A stretch of 64,000 nucleotides of DNA from an uncultured Dysosmobacter sp. GTDB lineage: Bacteria; Bacillota; Clostridia; Oscillospirales; Oscillospiraceae. A program made the translations under genes and the position numbers. Below are positions 1 to 8,618 of the stretch, one piece after another. Below the pieces are notes generated by a model. It had not been told where the DNA came from. It did no database searches and was given only the letters and a program-made list of their open reading frames with translations. Every line of letters starts with the position of its first letter. The first letter of the stretch is position 1. The stretch lies in the NCBI RefSeq assembly GCF_947631165.1, contig NZ_CANRKH010000013.1:1-64000 (forward strand), read 5' to 3'.

Positions 1-522
1 GAGGTCAGCCAGCAGATCTCCACCGCCGGCAAGGAGGCCAGCGGCACCGGCAACATGAAGTTCATGATGAACGGCGCTCTGACGATTGGAACCCTGGACG
101 GTGCCAACGTGGAGATGCACGGCGTGCTGGGCGACGAGAATATGTTCCTGTTCGGTCTCCACGCCGACGAGGTGACCCAGCTGAAACGGGAGGGCTATGT
201 GCCTCAGCGGCTGTATAACCGCAACGAGACGCTGCGCCGCTGTCTGGACGCACTGCGCCGCGGCTTCCGGGACGGCGTCAGCTACGACGACCTGTACCAG
301 CGCCTGCTGTACGGTGCCGGCGGCAGCCCCGCCGACGAGTATCTGTTGCTGGCGGATTTCCAGGCCTACTGCGACGCGGAGAAGCGGATGGCGGCCACCT
401 ATGCCGATGCGGAGAAGTGGAACCGCATGAGCCTCCACAACATTGCCCGCAGCGGCATCTTTGCCGCCGACCGGGCCGTGGCGGAGTATGCCGACAATAT
501 CTGGCATGTGCCCCATAAGTGA
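1..522 (+). CDS. glgP: Glycogen phosphorylase, C-terminal part (5' end outside window)
   Basis: The gene enters from outside the window and about 173 residues are visible. They contain the glycogen/starch phosphorylase signature around the pyridoxal phosphate lysine (SGTGNMKFMMNGALTIG) followed by the conserved LDGANVE stretch. The family cleaves terminal alpha-1,4-glucosyl units of glycogen with phosphate, giving glucose-1-phosphate in the cytoplasm. The C-terminus carries the usual motif with NRMSLHNIARSGIF. A rho-independent terminator follows directly, so it is the last gene of its transcript. The identification is firm; nothing can be said about the N-terminal regulatory region. Confidence 0.95.
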   Translation, partial: EVSQQISTAGKEASGTGNMKFMMNGALTIGTLDGANVEMHGVLGDENMFLFGLHADEVTQLKREGYVPQRLYNRNETLRRCLDALRRGFRDGVSYDDLYQRLLYGAGGSPADEYLLLADFQAYCDAEKRMAATYADAEKWNRMSLHNIARSGIFAADRAVAEYADNIWHVPHK

Positions 523-530
523 ATTGTTCA

Positions 531-565
531 AAAAGGTTCCCGGCGTTCAGCTGGGAACCTTTTTG
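531..565 (+). terminator. Rho-independent terminator after glgP
   Basis: AAAAGGTTCCC pairs with GGGAACCTTTTT around an 11-nt loop, giving a stem followed by a T run just after the glgP stop codon. Confidence 0.85.
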
Positions 566-614
566 GCAAAAATCAGAATTTTGTGAGATATTTTTCCGCT
601 CCAATGGATATTTT

Positions 615-1159
615 CTATAGAAAGGTATCATCGCTGGTGTAGGCGGAGGTATAGGTATCGCCGTCCTCATCTGTCACTGTCTCCGTCAGGGTCCACTCCT
701 CTGGCGTCCCGGCAACATCCACCGCTACAATGTGGTGCTTCAGGGCCTTTTCATAGTGATAGGCACCTGTTTCCGCCAGCTCGTCGGTGATGTCGATATC
801 TTCGCCGGCGGCGTGGAGCATCAACCGGCCATCTTCCTCCGTCAGGACGGCTCCTTTCCGAGTGGAGAGCTCATACTGGACGCCGTCCCCGTCCACGGCC
901 TCATAGCGGGTCTCATAACCGTCGGTCCACACCTGCCGCAGGCTTCGGAAAAACGCGCCGCCGGCGGCCAGATCAGCCGCCCCGGCACTGACGGCCAGGG
1001 GATGCACACCATGGCCGCCGCGATGGCCGACGTCTGCAGGAACTTGGGCATTTTCCGCTGGGTATTCTTCTCTTGCATGTTTTGAAAGACCTCCTTTTTG
1101 GCTTCCTCGGAGGCATGCAGCTGGGAAAAGGTCTCACAATATAAATTTTTGTCGATCAT
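615..1159 (-). pseudogene. Frameshifted anti-sigma-like membrane protein remnant
   Basis: The reading frame opens at an ATG at 1159 behind GGAGG (MIDKNLYCETFSQLHAS), then has basic residues and a hydrophobic segment (TSAIAAAMV). Near 1000-1007 the natural continuation moves to another frame (HPLAVSAGAADLAAGG...), which stays open to the stop at 615. The two halves look like one protein: a short cytoplasmic N-terminus, one membrane segment and an outer domain, the usual build of an anti-sigma factor encoded after an ECF sigma gene. The ATG overlaps the stop of the upstream sigma remnant (ATGA), the classic sigma/anti-sigma coupling. With that sigma gene also broken, decay is more likely than a sequencing slip, but only re-sequencing would settle it. 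Confidence 0.55.
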
Positions 1160-1370
1160 AGGCTCTCCGCCTCCTTCAAATTTGTTTTCAGCTGTCCCCT
1201 GGCCCGCATGAGCCAGGTCTGGATGGTGGCCGGATTGGCCCCATGAGGGCCGCGGCCTCCTGGACGGCATTGCTTTCGTGGTGACCGATGTGAATGTAGC
1301 AGGCATAGATATGGGAACTGTTTTCGTCAAAGAGGATGGCGAGGATGGCGGCGAGGAGATCGTAACGGTC
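1156..1370 (-). pseudogene. Decayed ECF sigma factor, region 4 remnant
   Basis: The minus strand encodes a sigma-70 region 4-like helix-turn-helix in two frames. The first frame gives LLAAILAILFDENSSHIYACY followed by AVQEAAALMG. After a one-base shift at the G run near 1241 the protein continues ANPATIQTWLMRARGQLKTNL and ends at a TGA overlapping the anti-sigma ATG. Region 2 cannot be found upstream, so the gene is truncated as well as frameshifted. An intact protein would have been an extracytoplasmic-function sigma factor controlled by the downstream membrane protein. Confidence 0.55.
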
Positions 1371-1512
1371 ACCACCACGGAAAACAGCATGGAATCCGCT
1401 GTTATGACGGCGCAGGACGTGGAATAAGCGCCCGGAGCCTGCCATGGAATGGGCCTTTTTGTCCAGCCAGGACTGGTAAAAAAACACGGACAGGAATGAT
1501 TCCTGTCCGTGT

Positions 1513-1728
1513 TTACCGTTCTTTGCTGAGACCCAGCAAATAGTCCGTAGTGACACTATAATACTTGCTGAGGGTTATCAGATGATGGATGGGCAATTCA
1601 TTGGCACCGCGTTCATACCTGGCATACATGGTTTGGGATGTGCCCAGCACCTCAGCGATCTGGGTCTGGGTTTTGTCCGCGTCCTCTCGTAGATCACGCA
1701 AAATGCGTACATACTCCATTTCACCCAT
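1513..1728 (-). CDS. Small XRE-family HTH transcriptional regulator
   Basis: A 71-residue protein that is almost entirely one Cro/C1-type helix-turn-helix (TQTQIAEVLGTSQTMYARYERG), ending in the frequent TTDYLLGLS tail. The start is set at the second in-frame ATG (MGEMEYVRIL) because GGAGGTG lies seven bases upstream of it. It probably binds an operator as a dimer. A short inverted repeat, TTGGA-AA-TCCAA at 1782-1793, lies in its own upstream region and is a candidate site. The target is unknown; no partner gene lies in the same transcript apart from the decayed sigma pair downstream. Confidence 0.85.
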   Translation of the reverse strand: MGEMEYVRILRDLREDADKTQTQIAEVLGTSQTMYARYERGANELPIHHLITLSKYYSVTTDYLLGLSKER

Positions 1729-1743
1729 ATTTGACACCTCCAC

Positions 1744-2205
1744 GCTTCAAGTGGTTTCCGCAGAAATAATTTAGCATAAATTTGGAAATCCAATGTTGAC
1801 ACAATAAACAATTTTACTACAAATATACAGAAATTTTACAAAAATCGTGAAAAAATGGACAAATTAACCAAAAATTTACTAAATTCTAAAACTTCTGAGT
1901 GAACACTCCGGCTGGAAAATATCCTGAAAAGATTTGGCTGGGGCTACGGGCCGATCATTATTTTTGACATTTCCTTTATCGATGTGCTGAGGTAATGATT
2001 TGGCACATAAAACGCTCTCGTGGTTTCTCTGATACGCAGCCGCACAGATGTATACTGTGCGCATATGAGGGTCCGCATTCATCTATAAAAATTGTACCAC
2101 ATTTTCCAACTTTATACAAGTCCGGAAAACAGGCTAGAGACGGCTGGAGTGTTTTCAATGGCCGCCGGCTGCCGTGCTTATAATTTTTAAGAGGGGTGAC
2201 TGGCG
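1744..2205. other. AT-rich intergenic region without convincing genes
   Basis: The stretch between the HTH gene and the helicase promoter is markedly AT-richer than its surroundings (especially 1790-1900). I see no frame with a ribosome site and coherent protein features. It may hold the upstream control region of the HTH gene and debris of lost genes. Confidence 0.4.
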
Positions 2206-2209
2206 GTGC

Positions 2210-2238
2210 TTTACAAGTGAACGATTTCCGGGTATAAT
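2210..2238 (+). promoter_or_regulatory. Sigma-A-type promoter of the DEAD-box helicase gene
   Basis: TTTACA, a 17-bp spacer, then TATAAT, about 78 bases upstream of the helicase ATG. Confidence 0.7.
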
Positions 2239-2315
2239 GAAAAAAATGTAAGCTGGCGGATCCCCGGCGGGGAGGACGCCGGCTGGCGATATTACGACAG
2301 AAGAGGAAACAAGCT

Positions 2316-3470
2316 ATGGAATATACAGAAGGCGTCCGGTTCGACAGCCTGGAGCTGTCTCCGGAGATCATGCGGGCCGTCGCGGAGCGGGGGATACAGG
2401 TGTCCACGCCTGTGCAGGCAGGCTGCATCCCTCCCATGATGGCGTGGCAGGATGTGATCGCAAAAGCCCCCACCGGCACCGGCAAGACCTTTGCCTACGG
2501 CATCCCCATCGTGGAGCACGTCGATCCTCAGGACGAGAGTGTCCAGGCGGTGATCCTGGCACCGACCCGAGAGCTGGCTATCCAGATCACCGAGGAGCTG
2601 CGGGCCTTGGCGGCCTACAAACCCGGCGTGCGCAGCGTATGCCTGTACGGCGGCGCTCCTATCGGGCGGCAGATCGAAACGCTGAAAAAGCATCCACAGA
2701 TCGTGGTGGCGACCCCCGGCCGCCTCAGCGACCACATGAAGCGGCGCACCGTCCGGGTGGACACTGCTCAGACCGTGGTGCTGGACGAGGCGGACCGGAT
2801 GCTGGACATGGGCTTCATCCATGACGTGACCCGGCTGCTGGACCGGATGAATAAGCGGAAGAACCTGGGCCTGTTTTCCGCCACCATCTCCCGGGAGGTG
2901 ATGGACATCGCCTGGGTCTACCAGCGGGACGCGGAGGAGATCACCGTTCGGGAGGATGAGCAGAACAAGCCGGACATCAAGCAGTTTCGCATGGATGTCA
3001 GCTATGATGGCAAGGCCGACGCCATCGAGAAGATCCTGAACGAAACCGGCTTTGACCGCTGCATGGCCTTCTGCAACACCAAGGGCACCACGGAGCGCAT
3101 CACGAAATTCCTCCAGATGCGGGGCATCGACGCGGAGTGTATCCACGGCGACATTCCCCAGAAGAAGCGGGAGCAGGTGATGGACAAGTTCCGGCAGGGC
3201 AGGCTGCGGGTATTCGTCTCCACGGATGTGGCGGCCCGGGGCATCGACGTGGATGACGTGGATATCGTATTCAACTGTGATATCCCTGACGAGAATCAGG
3301 ATTACATCCACCGCATCGGCCGCACTGGCCGGGCCAAGCGGCAGGGTGTGGCGGTGAGCTTTGTGGCGGATTTCCCCTCGAAGATCCGCATAGATGACAT
3401 TGCCCAAAAGACCCGGAATGAGATCGTCCCGGTGAAATTTGGCGACGATGGGAAGCTGACCCCGGCTTGA
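2316..3470 (+). CDS. DEAD/DEAH-box ATP-dependent RNA helicase
   Basis: A 384-residue cytoplasmic RNA helicase with motifs in order: a Q-motif-like start (FDSLELSPEI...TPVQ), Walker A APTGTGKT near residue 50, motif Ia APTRELA, the DEAD box LDEADRMLDMGF, SAT (motif III), then the second RecA domain with ARGIDVDDVD and HRIGRTGR. The protein ends soon after the helicase core, so it lacks the long basic or RNA-binding tail of CshA/DeaD proteins. The family unwinds RNA in ribosome assembly or mRNA decay. It has its own promoter and terminator and appears monocistronic. Which member (CshA, CshB, RhlE-like) cannot be told by eye. Confidence 0.93.
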   Translation: MEYTEGVRFDSLELSPEIMRAVAERGIQVSTPVQAGCIPPMMAWQDVIAKAPTGTGKTFAYGIPIVEHVDPQDESVQAVILAPTRELAIQITEELRALAAYKPGVRSVCLYGGAPIGRQIETLKKHPQIVVATPGRLSDHMKRRTVRVDTAQTVVLDEADRMLDMGFIHDVTRLLDRMNKRKNLGLFSATISREVMDIAWVYQRDAEEITVREDEQNKPDIKQFRMDVSYDGKADAIEKILNETGFDRCMAFCNTKGTTERITKFLQMRGIDAECIHGDIPQKKREQVMDKFRQGRLRVFVSTDVAARGIDVDDVDIVFNCDIPDENQDYIHRIGRTGRAKRQGVAVSFVADFPSKIRIDDIAQKTRNEIVPVKFGDDGKLTPA

Positions 3471-3481
3471 ATCAAAGTGTG

Positions 3482-3514
3482 AGCACGCAGACCAGATCTG
3501 GTCCGCGTGCTTTT
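3482..3514 (+). terminator. Terminator after the helicase gene
   Basis: GCACGC pairs with GCGTGC and GACCA with TGGTC around GATC, followed by TTTT. Confidence 0.8.
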
Positions 3515-3732
3515 CCGTCTGCGTGGTCCCATAGTATCCGACGCGGCCAAGGTCCCACGTGGGCGGAACGATCCTCGCGGATAGGGCGTGCATTGGGGAA
3601 GTTTGTCACTTTTTCGTCTGGGAGCCTTTACAAAAAGGGGGCGATTCAGTATAATAAATGTGCATTTACGTGATTTGCGGTGCTGCATCCCGGCGGCGCC
3701 GGTTTTTTAACCCTGAAAGGAGCGGGCTTGAT

Positions 3733-5403
3733 ATGCTGCGATGGAAACGACTGACGGCTCTGCTGCTGGCGATGCTGCTGTGCGTGTCCCTGGCGGGCTG
3801 CGCGAAAGACGGCGAGGGCGTGGCCCTGTCCGTATGCGCGGGACCGGCGGTGGAGACGCTGGACCCGATCTATGCTGAAAATACCGCCGATCAGACCATT
3901 TTAGTCCACCTGTATGAGAATCTGATGCGTGTGGCGGCGGATGCCTCCGGCGGCGCCGCGGTGGTGCCTGGAATGGCCAAAAGCGTGGACCGGGAGGAAA
4001 ACCACGACGGGACCGTGACCTTTACTTTCCGCCTCCGGGCGGCAAAATGGTCGGATGGGGAGCCGGTAAAGGCTGGGGACTTTGTGTACGCGTGGCGGCG
4101 GCTGGCGGACCCGGCCAGCTATTCCCCCTATGCGGAGCTGCTGTCGGTGGTCAGCGGTTACGCCGAGGCCCGTTCCAGCGGCGACATGGAGCAGCTCCAG
4201 GTCAGCGCCAAGAACGACGATACCCTGGTGGTGGTGCTGAATGGCAATTATGACTGGTTTTTGACGGAGGTGTGCACCTCGCCTGCCACCATGCCTCTGC
4301 GGCAGGATGTGGTGCAGCGGTTAAAGACCGCTGCCCAGGAGGCAAAACAGAGCGGCGCCGAGGCTGGCGCGTGGTGGGAGGACCCCACAGCCCTGGTGAC
4401 CAACGGGGCCTATCAAGCCACGGCCTATGAGGAGGGATCGTCTCTGACGGCGGCCTCTAACGAGCGGTATCATGGCGACTCCAATGGCCCTCGGGAGATC
4501 GTTTTCCGCTTCGCCGGTACGGCGGAGGAGGCTGCGGCGCTGTATGACAGCAAGGCGGTGGACGCTGTGTGGACCATGACGGAGGAGCAGCTTGCCGCCC
4601 TGTCAGCGGAGGAAGAGTGGACGGCTCTGCCGGAGCTGGGAGTCTATACCGTGGTGTTCAACTGCGCCCAGGAGCCTTTTTCCGATGCCATGATCCGCCA
4701 GGCCATGAGTTTGGCGGTGGACAGGAACGCGCTGGCCCAGGCGGCGGGCATCACTACCCAGGCGGCGGAGGGATTGGTGCCTCCCGGCGTGCCGGAGAAT
4801 GAGGAGGGTGATTTCCGCACAGTGGGCGGCGCACTGCTGGACAACGACCCGGAGACCTATCAGCTGCGCTGCGACCAGGCCAAAGCCCTGCTGGAGGAAG
4901 CGGGCTATGGCAGCGGCGCCGACCTGGGCGAGCTGGAATACCTTTATGTGGACGAGGGGACCAACGGCCTGGTGGCCCAGACCCTGTGCCAGCAGTGGCG
5001 TGATACGCTGGGGACACGGGTGACTCCAGTGGGCGTTACGCTGCGGGAGCTGTGGAAAGCCCTGCGGACTGGAGCGTATACCCTGGCAGGGGTCGATCTG
5101 GACGCGGCCGGCAACGACGCAGAGTGCTTCCTGATGGACTGGACCTCCGGCAGTCAGGACAATGTGGCTGCCTATGCGAATACCGCTTACGATACCCTGA
5201 TGGCGATCATTGCCAGCGCTGCCGACGGCACTGCCCGCATGGGCTGTCTCCACGATGCGGAGGAGCTGCTGCTGATGGACTATGCCCTATGTCCGCTGTA
5301 TACCCGAGGCACCGCCTGGGAACTGCGGGACACGCTCACCGGCGCCTGCCGGGATCCCCGGGGATGGTTCAGCTTTGCCGGAGTCATGACTAGGGCCACT
5401 TGA
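3733..5403 (+). CDS. Oligopeptide-type ABC transporter substrate-binding lipoprotein (SBP family 5)
   Basis: A 556-residue exported lipoprotein. The chosen ATG has AAAGGAG about ten bases upstream and gives a clean lipoprotein signal: MLRWKR, a hydrophobic stretch, then the lipobox LAGC. The mature part matches the OppA/DppA fold: ETLDPIYAENTADQTILVHLYENLM near the start, the internal KWSDGEPVKAGDFVYAWRRL motif, and FNCAQEPFSDAMIRQAMSLAVDRNAL in the middle. It should capture peptides outside the membrane and hand them to a permease. No permease or ATPase genes are adjacent, so it is an orphan binding protein here. A terminator follows immediately. Confidence 0.93.
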   Translation: MLRWKRLTALLLAMLLCVSLAGCAKDGEGVALSVCAGPAVETLDPIYAENTADQTILVHLYENLMRVAADASGGAAVVPGMAKSVDREENHDGTVTFTFRLRAAKWSDGEPVKAGDFVYAWRRLADPASYSPYAELLSVVSGYAEARSSGDMEQLQVSAKNDDTLVVVLNGNYDWFLTEVCTSPATMPLRQDVVQRLKTAAQEAKQSGAEAGAWWEDPTALVTNGAYQATAYEEGSSLTAASNERYHGDSNGPREIVFRFAGTAEEAAALYDSKAVDAVWTMTEEQLAALSAEEEWTALPELGVYTVVFNCAQEPFSDAMIRQAMSLAVDRNALAQAAGITTQAAEGLVPPGVPENEEGDFRTVGGALLDNDPETYQLRCDQAKALLEEAGYGSGADLGELEYLYVDEGTNGLVAQTLCQQWRDTLGTRVTPVGVTLRELWKALRTGAYTLAGVDLDAAGNDAECFLMDWTSGSQDNVAAYANTAYDTLMAIIASAADGTARMGCLHDAEELLLMDYALCPLYTRGTAWELRDTLTGACRDPRGWFSFAGVMTRAT

Positions 5404-5415
5404 AAAACAGCAGGA

Positions 5416-5446
5416 AGGCCAGACCCTGAAAAGGGTCTGGCCTTTT
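5416..5446. terminator. Terminator between convergent genes
   Basis: GGCCAGACCC, AGGAAGGCC-side stem and GGGTCTGGCC form a strong hairpin followed by TTTT. It lies between the peptide-binding protein gene and the convergent nucleotidase gene and could serve both. Confidence 0.85.
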
Positions 5447-5453
5447 GTTCGGC

Positions 5454-7295
5454 TTACCGGCGCTTTTGCCGTTTTCTGCGCCGGATCAGAACTGTGAGCA
5501 GCACGGCCAGGACCAGCAAAAGGAGCAGCGCGCCCAGTACCGCCAGGGTCGAAGGGCCTGGGGAGGCCAGCAGCGCCAGCGGGCTCCAGCTGGCTGCCAT
5601 GACTTTCCGGCTCCCACCGGGGGACACGGTCTCCTGCTCCTCCAAATAAGAGGCCAGGGCGTACCAGGCTTTTACCTCCCCGCCGCCATCGTCCTTCACG
5701 ATACAGTCCTCCAGATCTGTTACTGGCGCGCCGGCCTCATCCCGGGGCGTTACGCTCAGCAGGCCCATGCTCTGACTTTCCACCGCGCCCAGCATCTGTC
5801 CGCTGTACAGGTCCGCCACGACCCGGTAGAGCCGGTCCGGCTGGATCTCCGCCGTGCCGCCGTCCGGCAGCAGCTGAGCGCAGCCAGTGACCCGGTCCAG
5901 GAACATCCGGTGAGGATTCCAGGTCCAGGTCATGCCCGCGCCGTACAGGGCGGCCGCCGGCATCAGACCTGAGATGGAGGCGTCCACCTCAAAGGCGTTT
6001 TTCAAATCACTGCCGGTGAGATACACCGACACCAGGGGATAGCCCGGCGTTCCGTCGGCACCGGAGCCAAGGGAGAGAATGTCAAAGGCGTTGGCCGTGG
6101 TGACGCCGCCCTGCCGCAGCACGTCTCGAATGACCCCGGCGGGGGCCACCGCAAAGTCCACTGGCGGCGCGTCGGGACCCTCCAGTCGCCGGATGGCGGC
6201 GGTGTAGGCGTCGCCGATCAGCTCCCCGGTCTCCGGCGTGGTGAAATCGCTGGACGCCTGGCAGAGCACTTGGTCATAGGCCAATCCGTAGGCTGCGAGA
6301 TAGCTCCCGTCCACCTCTGCCTGGAAAGCCTCCGTCAGGGCTTCCAGCTCAGGGTCTGAGGGGCTGGATCTGTCAATGGGCAGCAACCGGTAGTCTGCCA
6401 GAGCCACGATGCCGTCCGTCTGGCTGACGGTCAGGACTCCCAGGTTCTGCGTATACTCTCCGCAGGAGACGATCAGGGTATCGTTGACCTGGATCGGCTC
6501 CAGCGTGGTGGAGTGGGTGTGGCCGGAGATGATGACGTCGATGCCATCCACCGCCTTTGCCAGAGCGTAGTCCTCACCCTTCCCGTCCTCGGTGCCGCTG
6601 TGGGACAGACAGATGATATAGTCTGCCTGTTCACGGGCCTCGATCTCCGCCACTACCCGCCGGGCGGCCGCTTCAATGGGCTGATAGGCCATGCCGGACA
6701 TGGGGGCGCAGTCGTGAGCGTCCAAACCCAGCAGGCCGAATACGGCGATCCGCAGGCCCTGGCGCTCCAGCACCACATAGTCGGTCACCGGGTAGTCCGC
6801 CATGGCCTGGATCAGGTCCTGGCCCGCTTCGGCGTCCAGAGGCGTGGTGTAATTGGCCTGGACCAGGGCGGGCAGGGGATCGCCGCAGGCCCTGGCCGTC
6901 CGCAGCATTTCCGCCAGGCCACGCTGGCGGTAGTCGAATTCGTGGTTGCCCAGGGTCGTCACGTCATAGCCCATGGCTCCCAGGGCGCGCAGCTCCGGGG
7001 CACTGGAGGCGTAGATGGTCTGAAACAGCGATCCCATGGAGAAGTCGCCGCCGTCTACCGTCACCACGGCCCGGCCCGCTGATGCCGCTTCCGCCCGCTG
7101 CTCATCCAGCAGCGCCGAAAGGCGGCTGTATCCGCCTTTCCCGGCGGCGTCGGGATAGAAGTGGTCGTGGGTGTCATGAGTAAAGAGGATCGTCAGCGGC
7201 GGCGCTTCTCCCACCGCCGCGGCGGCAGGCGTACCCACCAGCACCAGCAGCAGGGCGCACAGCGCCCCCGCGCAGAGTCGTTTGCAGGATGTCAT
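5454..7295 (-). CDS. Surface-anchored 5'-nucleotidase/cyclic phosphodiesterase (UshA/CpdB family)
   Basis: A 613-residue bifunctional metallophosphatase. After a signal peptide (residues 1-27) comes a calcineurin-like domain with the metal motifs FTHDTHDHF, GGDFSMG, LGNHEFDY, SHSG and GHTHS, then the 5'-nucleotidase C-terminal domain (about residues 330-520). The C-terminus has one membrane helix (LAVLGALLLLLVLAVLLTV) and a basic tail, so the enzyme is tethered outside the cell by its tail. The family hydrolyses extracellular nucleotides or 2',3'-cyclic nucleotides to salvageable nucleosides and phosphate. The start follows GAGGAG. It is transcribed alone, convergent with the preceding gene. 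Confidence 0.92.
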   Translation of the reverse strand: MTSCKRLCAGALCALLLVLVGTPAAAAVGEAPPLTILFTHDTHDHFYPDAAGKGGYSRLSALLDEQRAEAASAGRAVVTVDGGDFSMGSLFQTIYASSAPELRALGAMGYDVTTLGNHEFDYRQRGLAEMLRTARACGDPLPALVQANYTTPLDAEAGQDLIQAMADYPVTDYVVLERQGLRIAVFGLLGLDAHDCAPMSGMAYQPIEAAARRVVAEIEAREQADYIICLSHSGTEDGKGEDYALAKAVDGIDVIISGHTHSTTLEPIQVNDTLIVSCGEYTQNLGVLTVSQTDGIVALADYRLLPIDRSSPSDPELEALTEAFQAEVDGSYLAAYGLAYDQVLCQASSDFTTPETGELIGDAYTAAIRRLEGPDAPPVDFAVAPAGVIRDVLRQGGVTTANAFDILSLGSGADGTPGYPLVSVYLTGSDLKNAFEVDASISGLMPAAALYGAGMTWTWNPHRMFLDRVTGCAQLLPDGGTAEIQPDRLYRVVADLYSGQMLGAVESQSMGLLSVTPRDEAGAPVTDLEDCIVKDDGGGEVKAWYALASYLEEQETVSPGGSRKVMAASWSPLALLASPGPSTLAVLGALLLLLVLAVLLTVLIRRRKRQKRR

Positions 7296-7379
7296 CCCTT
7301 GTTCTCCTCACTTTGCTTGAATAATTTGCCCAGATAAAACGATTATATCAAAAGCCGAACGATTTGCAAGGAACGAATA

Positions 7380-7414
7380 CAGATAGAGAGCCGTCTATGA
7401 CAGCTCTCTATCTG
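7380..7414. terminator. Inverted repeat downstream of the glycerate kinase gene
   Basis: CAGATAGAGAGC and GCTCTCTATCTG form a 12-bp perfect stem with an 11-nt loop. No clear T run follows on either strand, so it may be a weak terminator or an mRNA end-stabilising hairpin. Confidence 0.45.
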
Positions 7415-7472
7415 CTGAATGTATGGCGGTGTGGAGGATTAAACTGGATCGCTGATCCGCCCTTTCGATCAT

Positions 7473-8600
7473 TTATGCCCAGGGGCGGATCAGACGGAGT
7501 ACATCCCGCAGCGTGCGCCGGTAATTGACGGCGCTGTTGGGGGCCAGCTGTTCAAAGGTCTGCACCTCCCGGTCGATGTTGAACATCGCAGTAACGCCCA
7601 GGTCATAGGCCGCCTCCGCGCTGGGGTCGATGCAGCCCACAATGGCCACCAGAGGCACGTTCCGCGGGGAGGTGCGCCGGGCGATGCCGGAAATGACCTT
7701 GCCATGAACGCTTTGGGAGTCGATGCGCCCCTCACCCGTGATCACCAGGTCCGCTTCCTCCAGCAGACTGTCAAAGCCCACGATATCCAGCACAGCCTCG
7801 ATGCCGCTTTTCAGTGTGCCGCTGAAAAACGCCATACAGCCGGCGCCCATACCGCCAGCGGCGCCAGCCCCGGGACAGCCGGCCAGATCCAAGCCCAGGT
7901 CCCGGCGGATCACTGCGGCCAGAGAGGCAAGCCCCTGATCCAGCCGCTTTACCATTTCCGGATCGGCACCCTTCTGCGGCCCGAAAACAGATGATGCGCC
8001 GGAGGGACCGCACAGCGGATTTTCCACATCGCACATGGCCGTCACATTTGTCCCCGCCAGCAGGGCCTTTGCTGCCGTTACATCGATGTGGGCTACACGG
8101 CCCAGCGTTTTGCCCACAGGGACGAATTCCCGACCGTCATCATCCAGAAAGCGTACACCCAGGGCGGCGGCCGCACCGCAGCCGCCGTCATTGGTGGCGC
8201 TGCCGCCCAAGCCCAGCAGGATCTCCTGGCAGCCGCTTTCCACCGCATGGCGGATCAGCAGGCCCACACCATACGTGGTGGTGCTTTCAGGGTCCTTTCG
8301 CTGGCCCACCATAGGCAGGCCGGCGGCCGCCGCCATTTCAATGACGGCGAGGTTGCCCTTTCGGGCATAGACCGCCTGCACTGGCTCGCCGTAGGGACCG
8401 GTGACATCCGCTGTCACCGGCTCCGCGCCGATGGCCTCCACAAAGCAGGCTACCGTACCCTCGCCGCCGTCCGCCACAGGCACAGGCACCACCTGACAGT
8501 CCGGAAAGACCTCCGCCACCGTCTCCCTGGCAATGCCGCAGATCTCCAGGCTGGACAGCGTGCCCTTAAAAGAGTCGGAAATAACAATACACTTCTTCAT
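7473..8600 (-). CDS. glxK: Glycerate kinase
   Basis: A 375-residue glycerate kinase of the GarK/GlxK family, which phosphorylates D-glycerate to 2- or 3-phosphoglycerate. Visible signatures are the N-terminal ISDSFKGTLSS, the glycine-rich LGLGGSATNDGGCGAAAALG, and ITGEGRIDSQSVHGKV near the C-terminus. Start at ATG AAG AAG with GGAG ten bases upstream; a GTG two codons earlier is the alternative. It lies 18 bases after the hydroxypyruvate reductase gene on the same strand, so both form an operon turning hydroxypyruvate into phosphoglycerate, probably from serine or tartronate degradation. The exact product isomer cannot be read from sequence. Confidence 0.93.
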   Translation of the reverse strand: MKKCIVISDSFKGTLSSLEICGIARETVAEVFPDCQVVPVPVADGGEGTVACFVEAIGAEPVTADVTGPYGEPVQAVYARKGNLAVIEMAAAAGLPMVGQRKDPESTTTYGVGLLIRHAVESGCQEILLGLGGSATNDGGCGAAAALGVRFLDDDGREFVPVGKTLGRVAHIDVTAAKALLAGTNVTAMCDVENPLCGPSGASSVFGPQKGADPEMVKRLDQGLASLAAVIRRDLGLDLAGCPGAGAAGGMGAGCMAFFSGTLKSGIEAVLDIVGFDSLLEEADLVITGEGRIDSQSVHGKVISGIARRTSPRNVPLVAIVGCIDPSAEAAYDLGVTAMFNIDREVQTFEQLAPNSAVNYRRTLRDVLRLIRPWA

Positions 8601-8618
8601 AAACACACTTCTCCATAC

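Noticed and set aside
1242-1427. Plus-strand frame reading VTDVNVAGIDMGTVFVKEDG and ending at a stop
   Set aside because: It has protein-like composition but lies antisense to the sigma region 4 remnant, which matches a known family and has correct coupling to the next gene. There is no start codon with a ribosome site.
1879-2082. Short frames in the AT-rich region before the helicase
   Set aside because: They lack ribosome sites and coherent composition and overlap each other on both strands.
7380-7414. Riboswitch or attenuator near the glycerate kinase gene
   Set aside because: The hairpin lies downstream of the operon, not in its leader, and shows no further structure.
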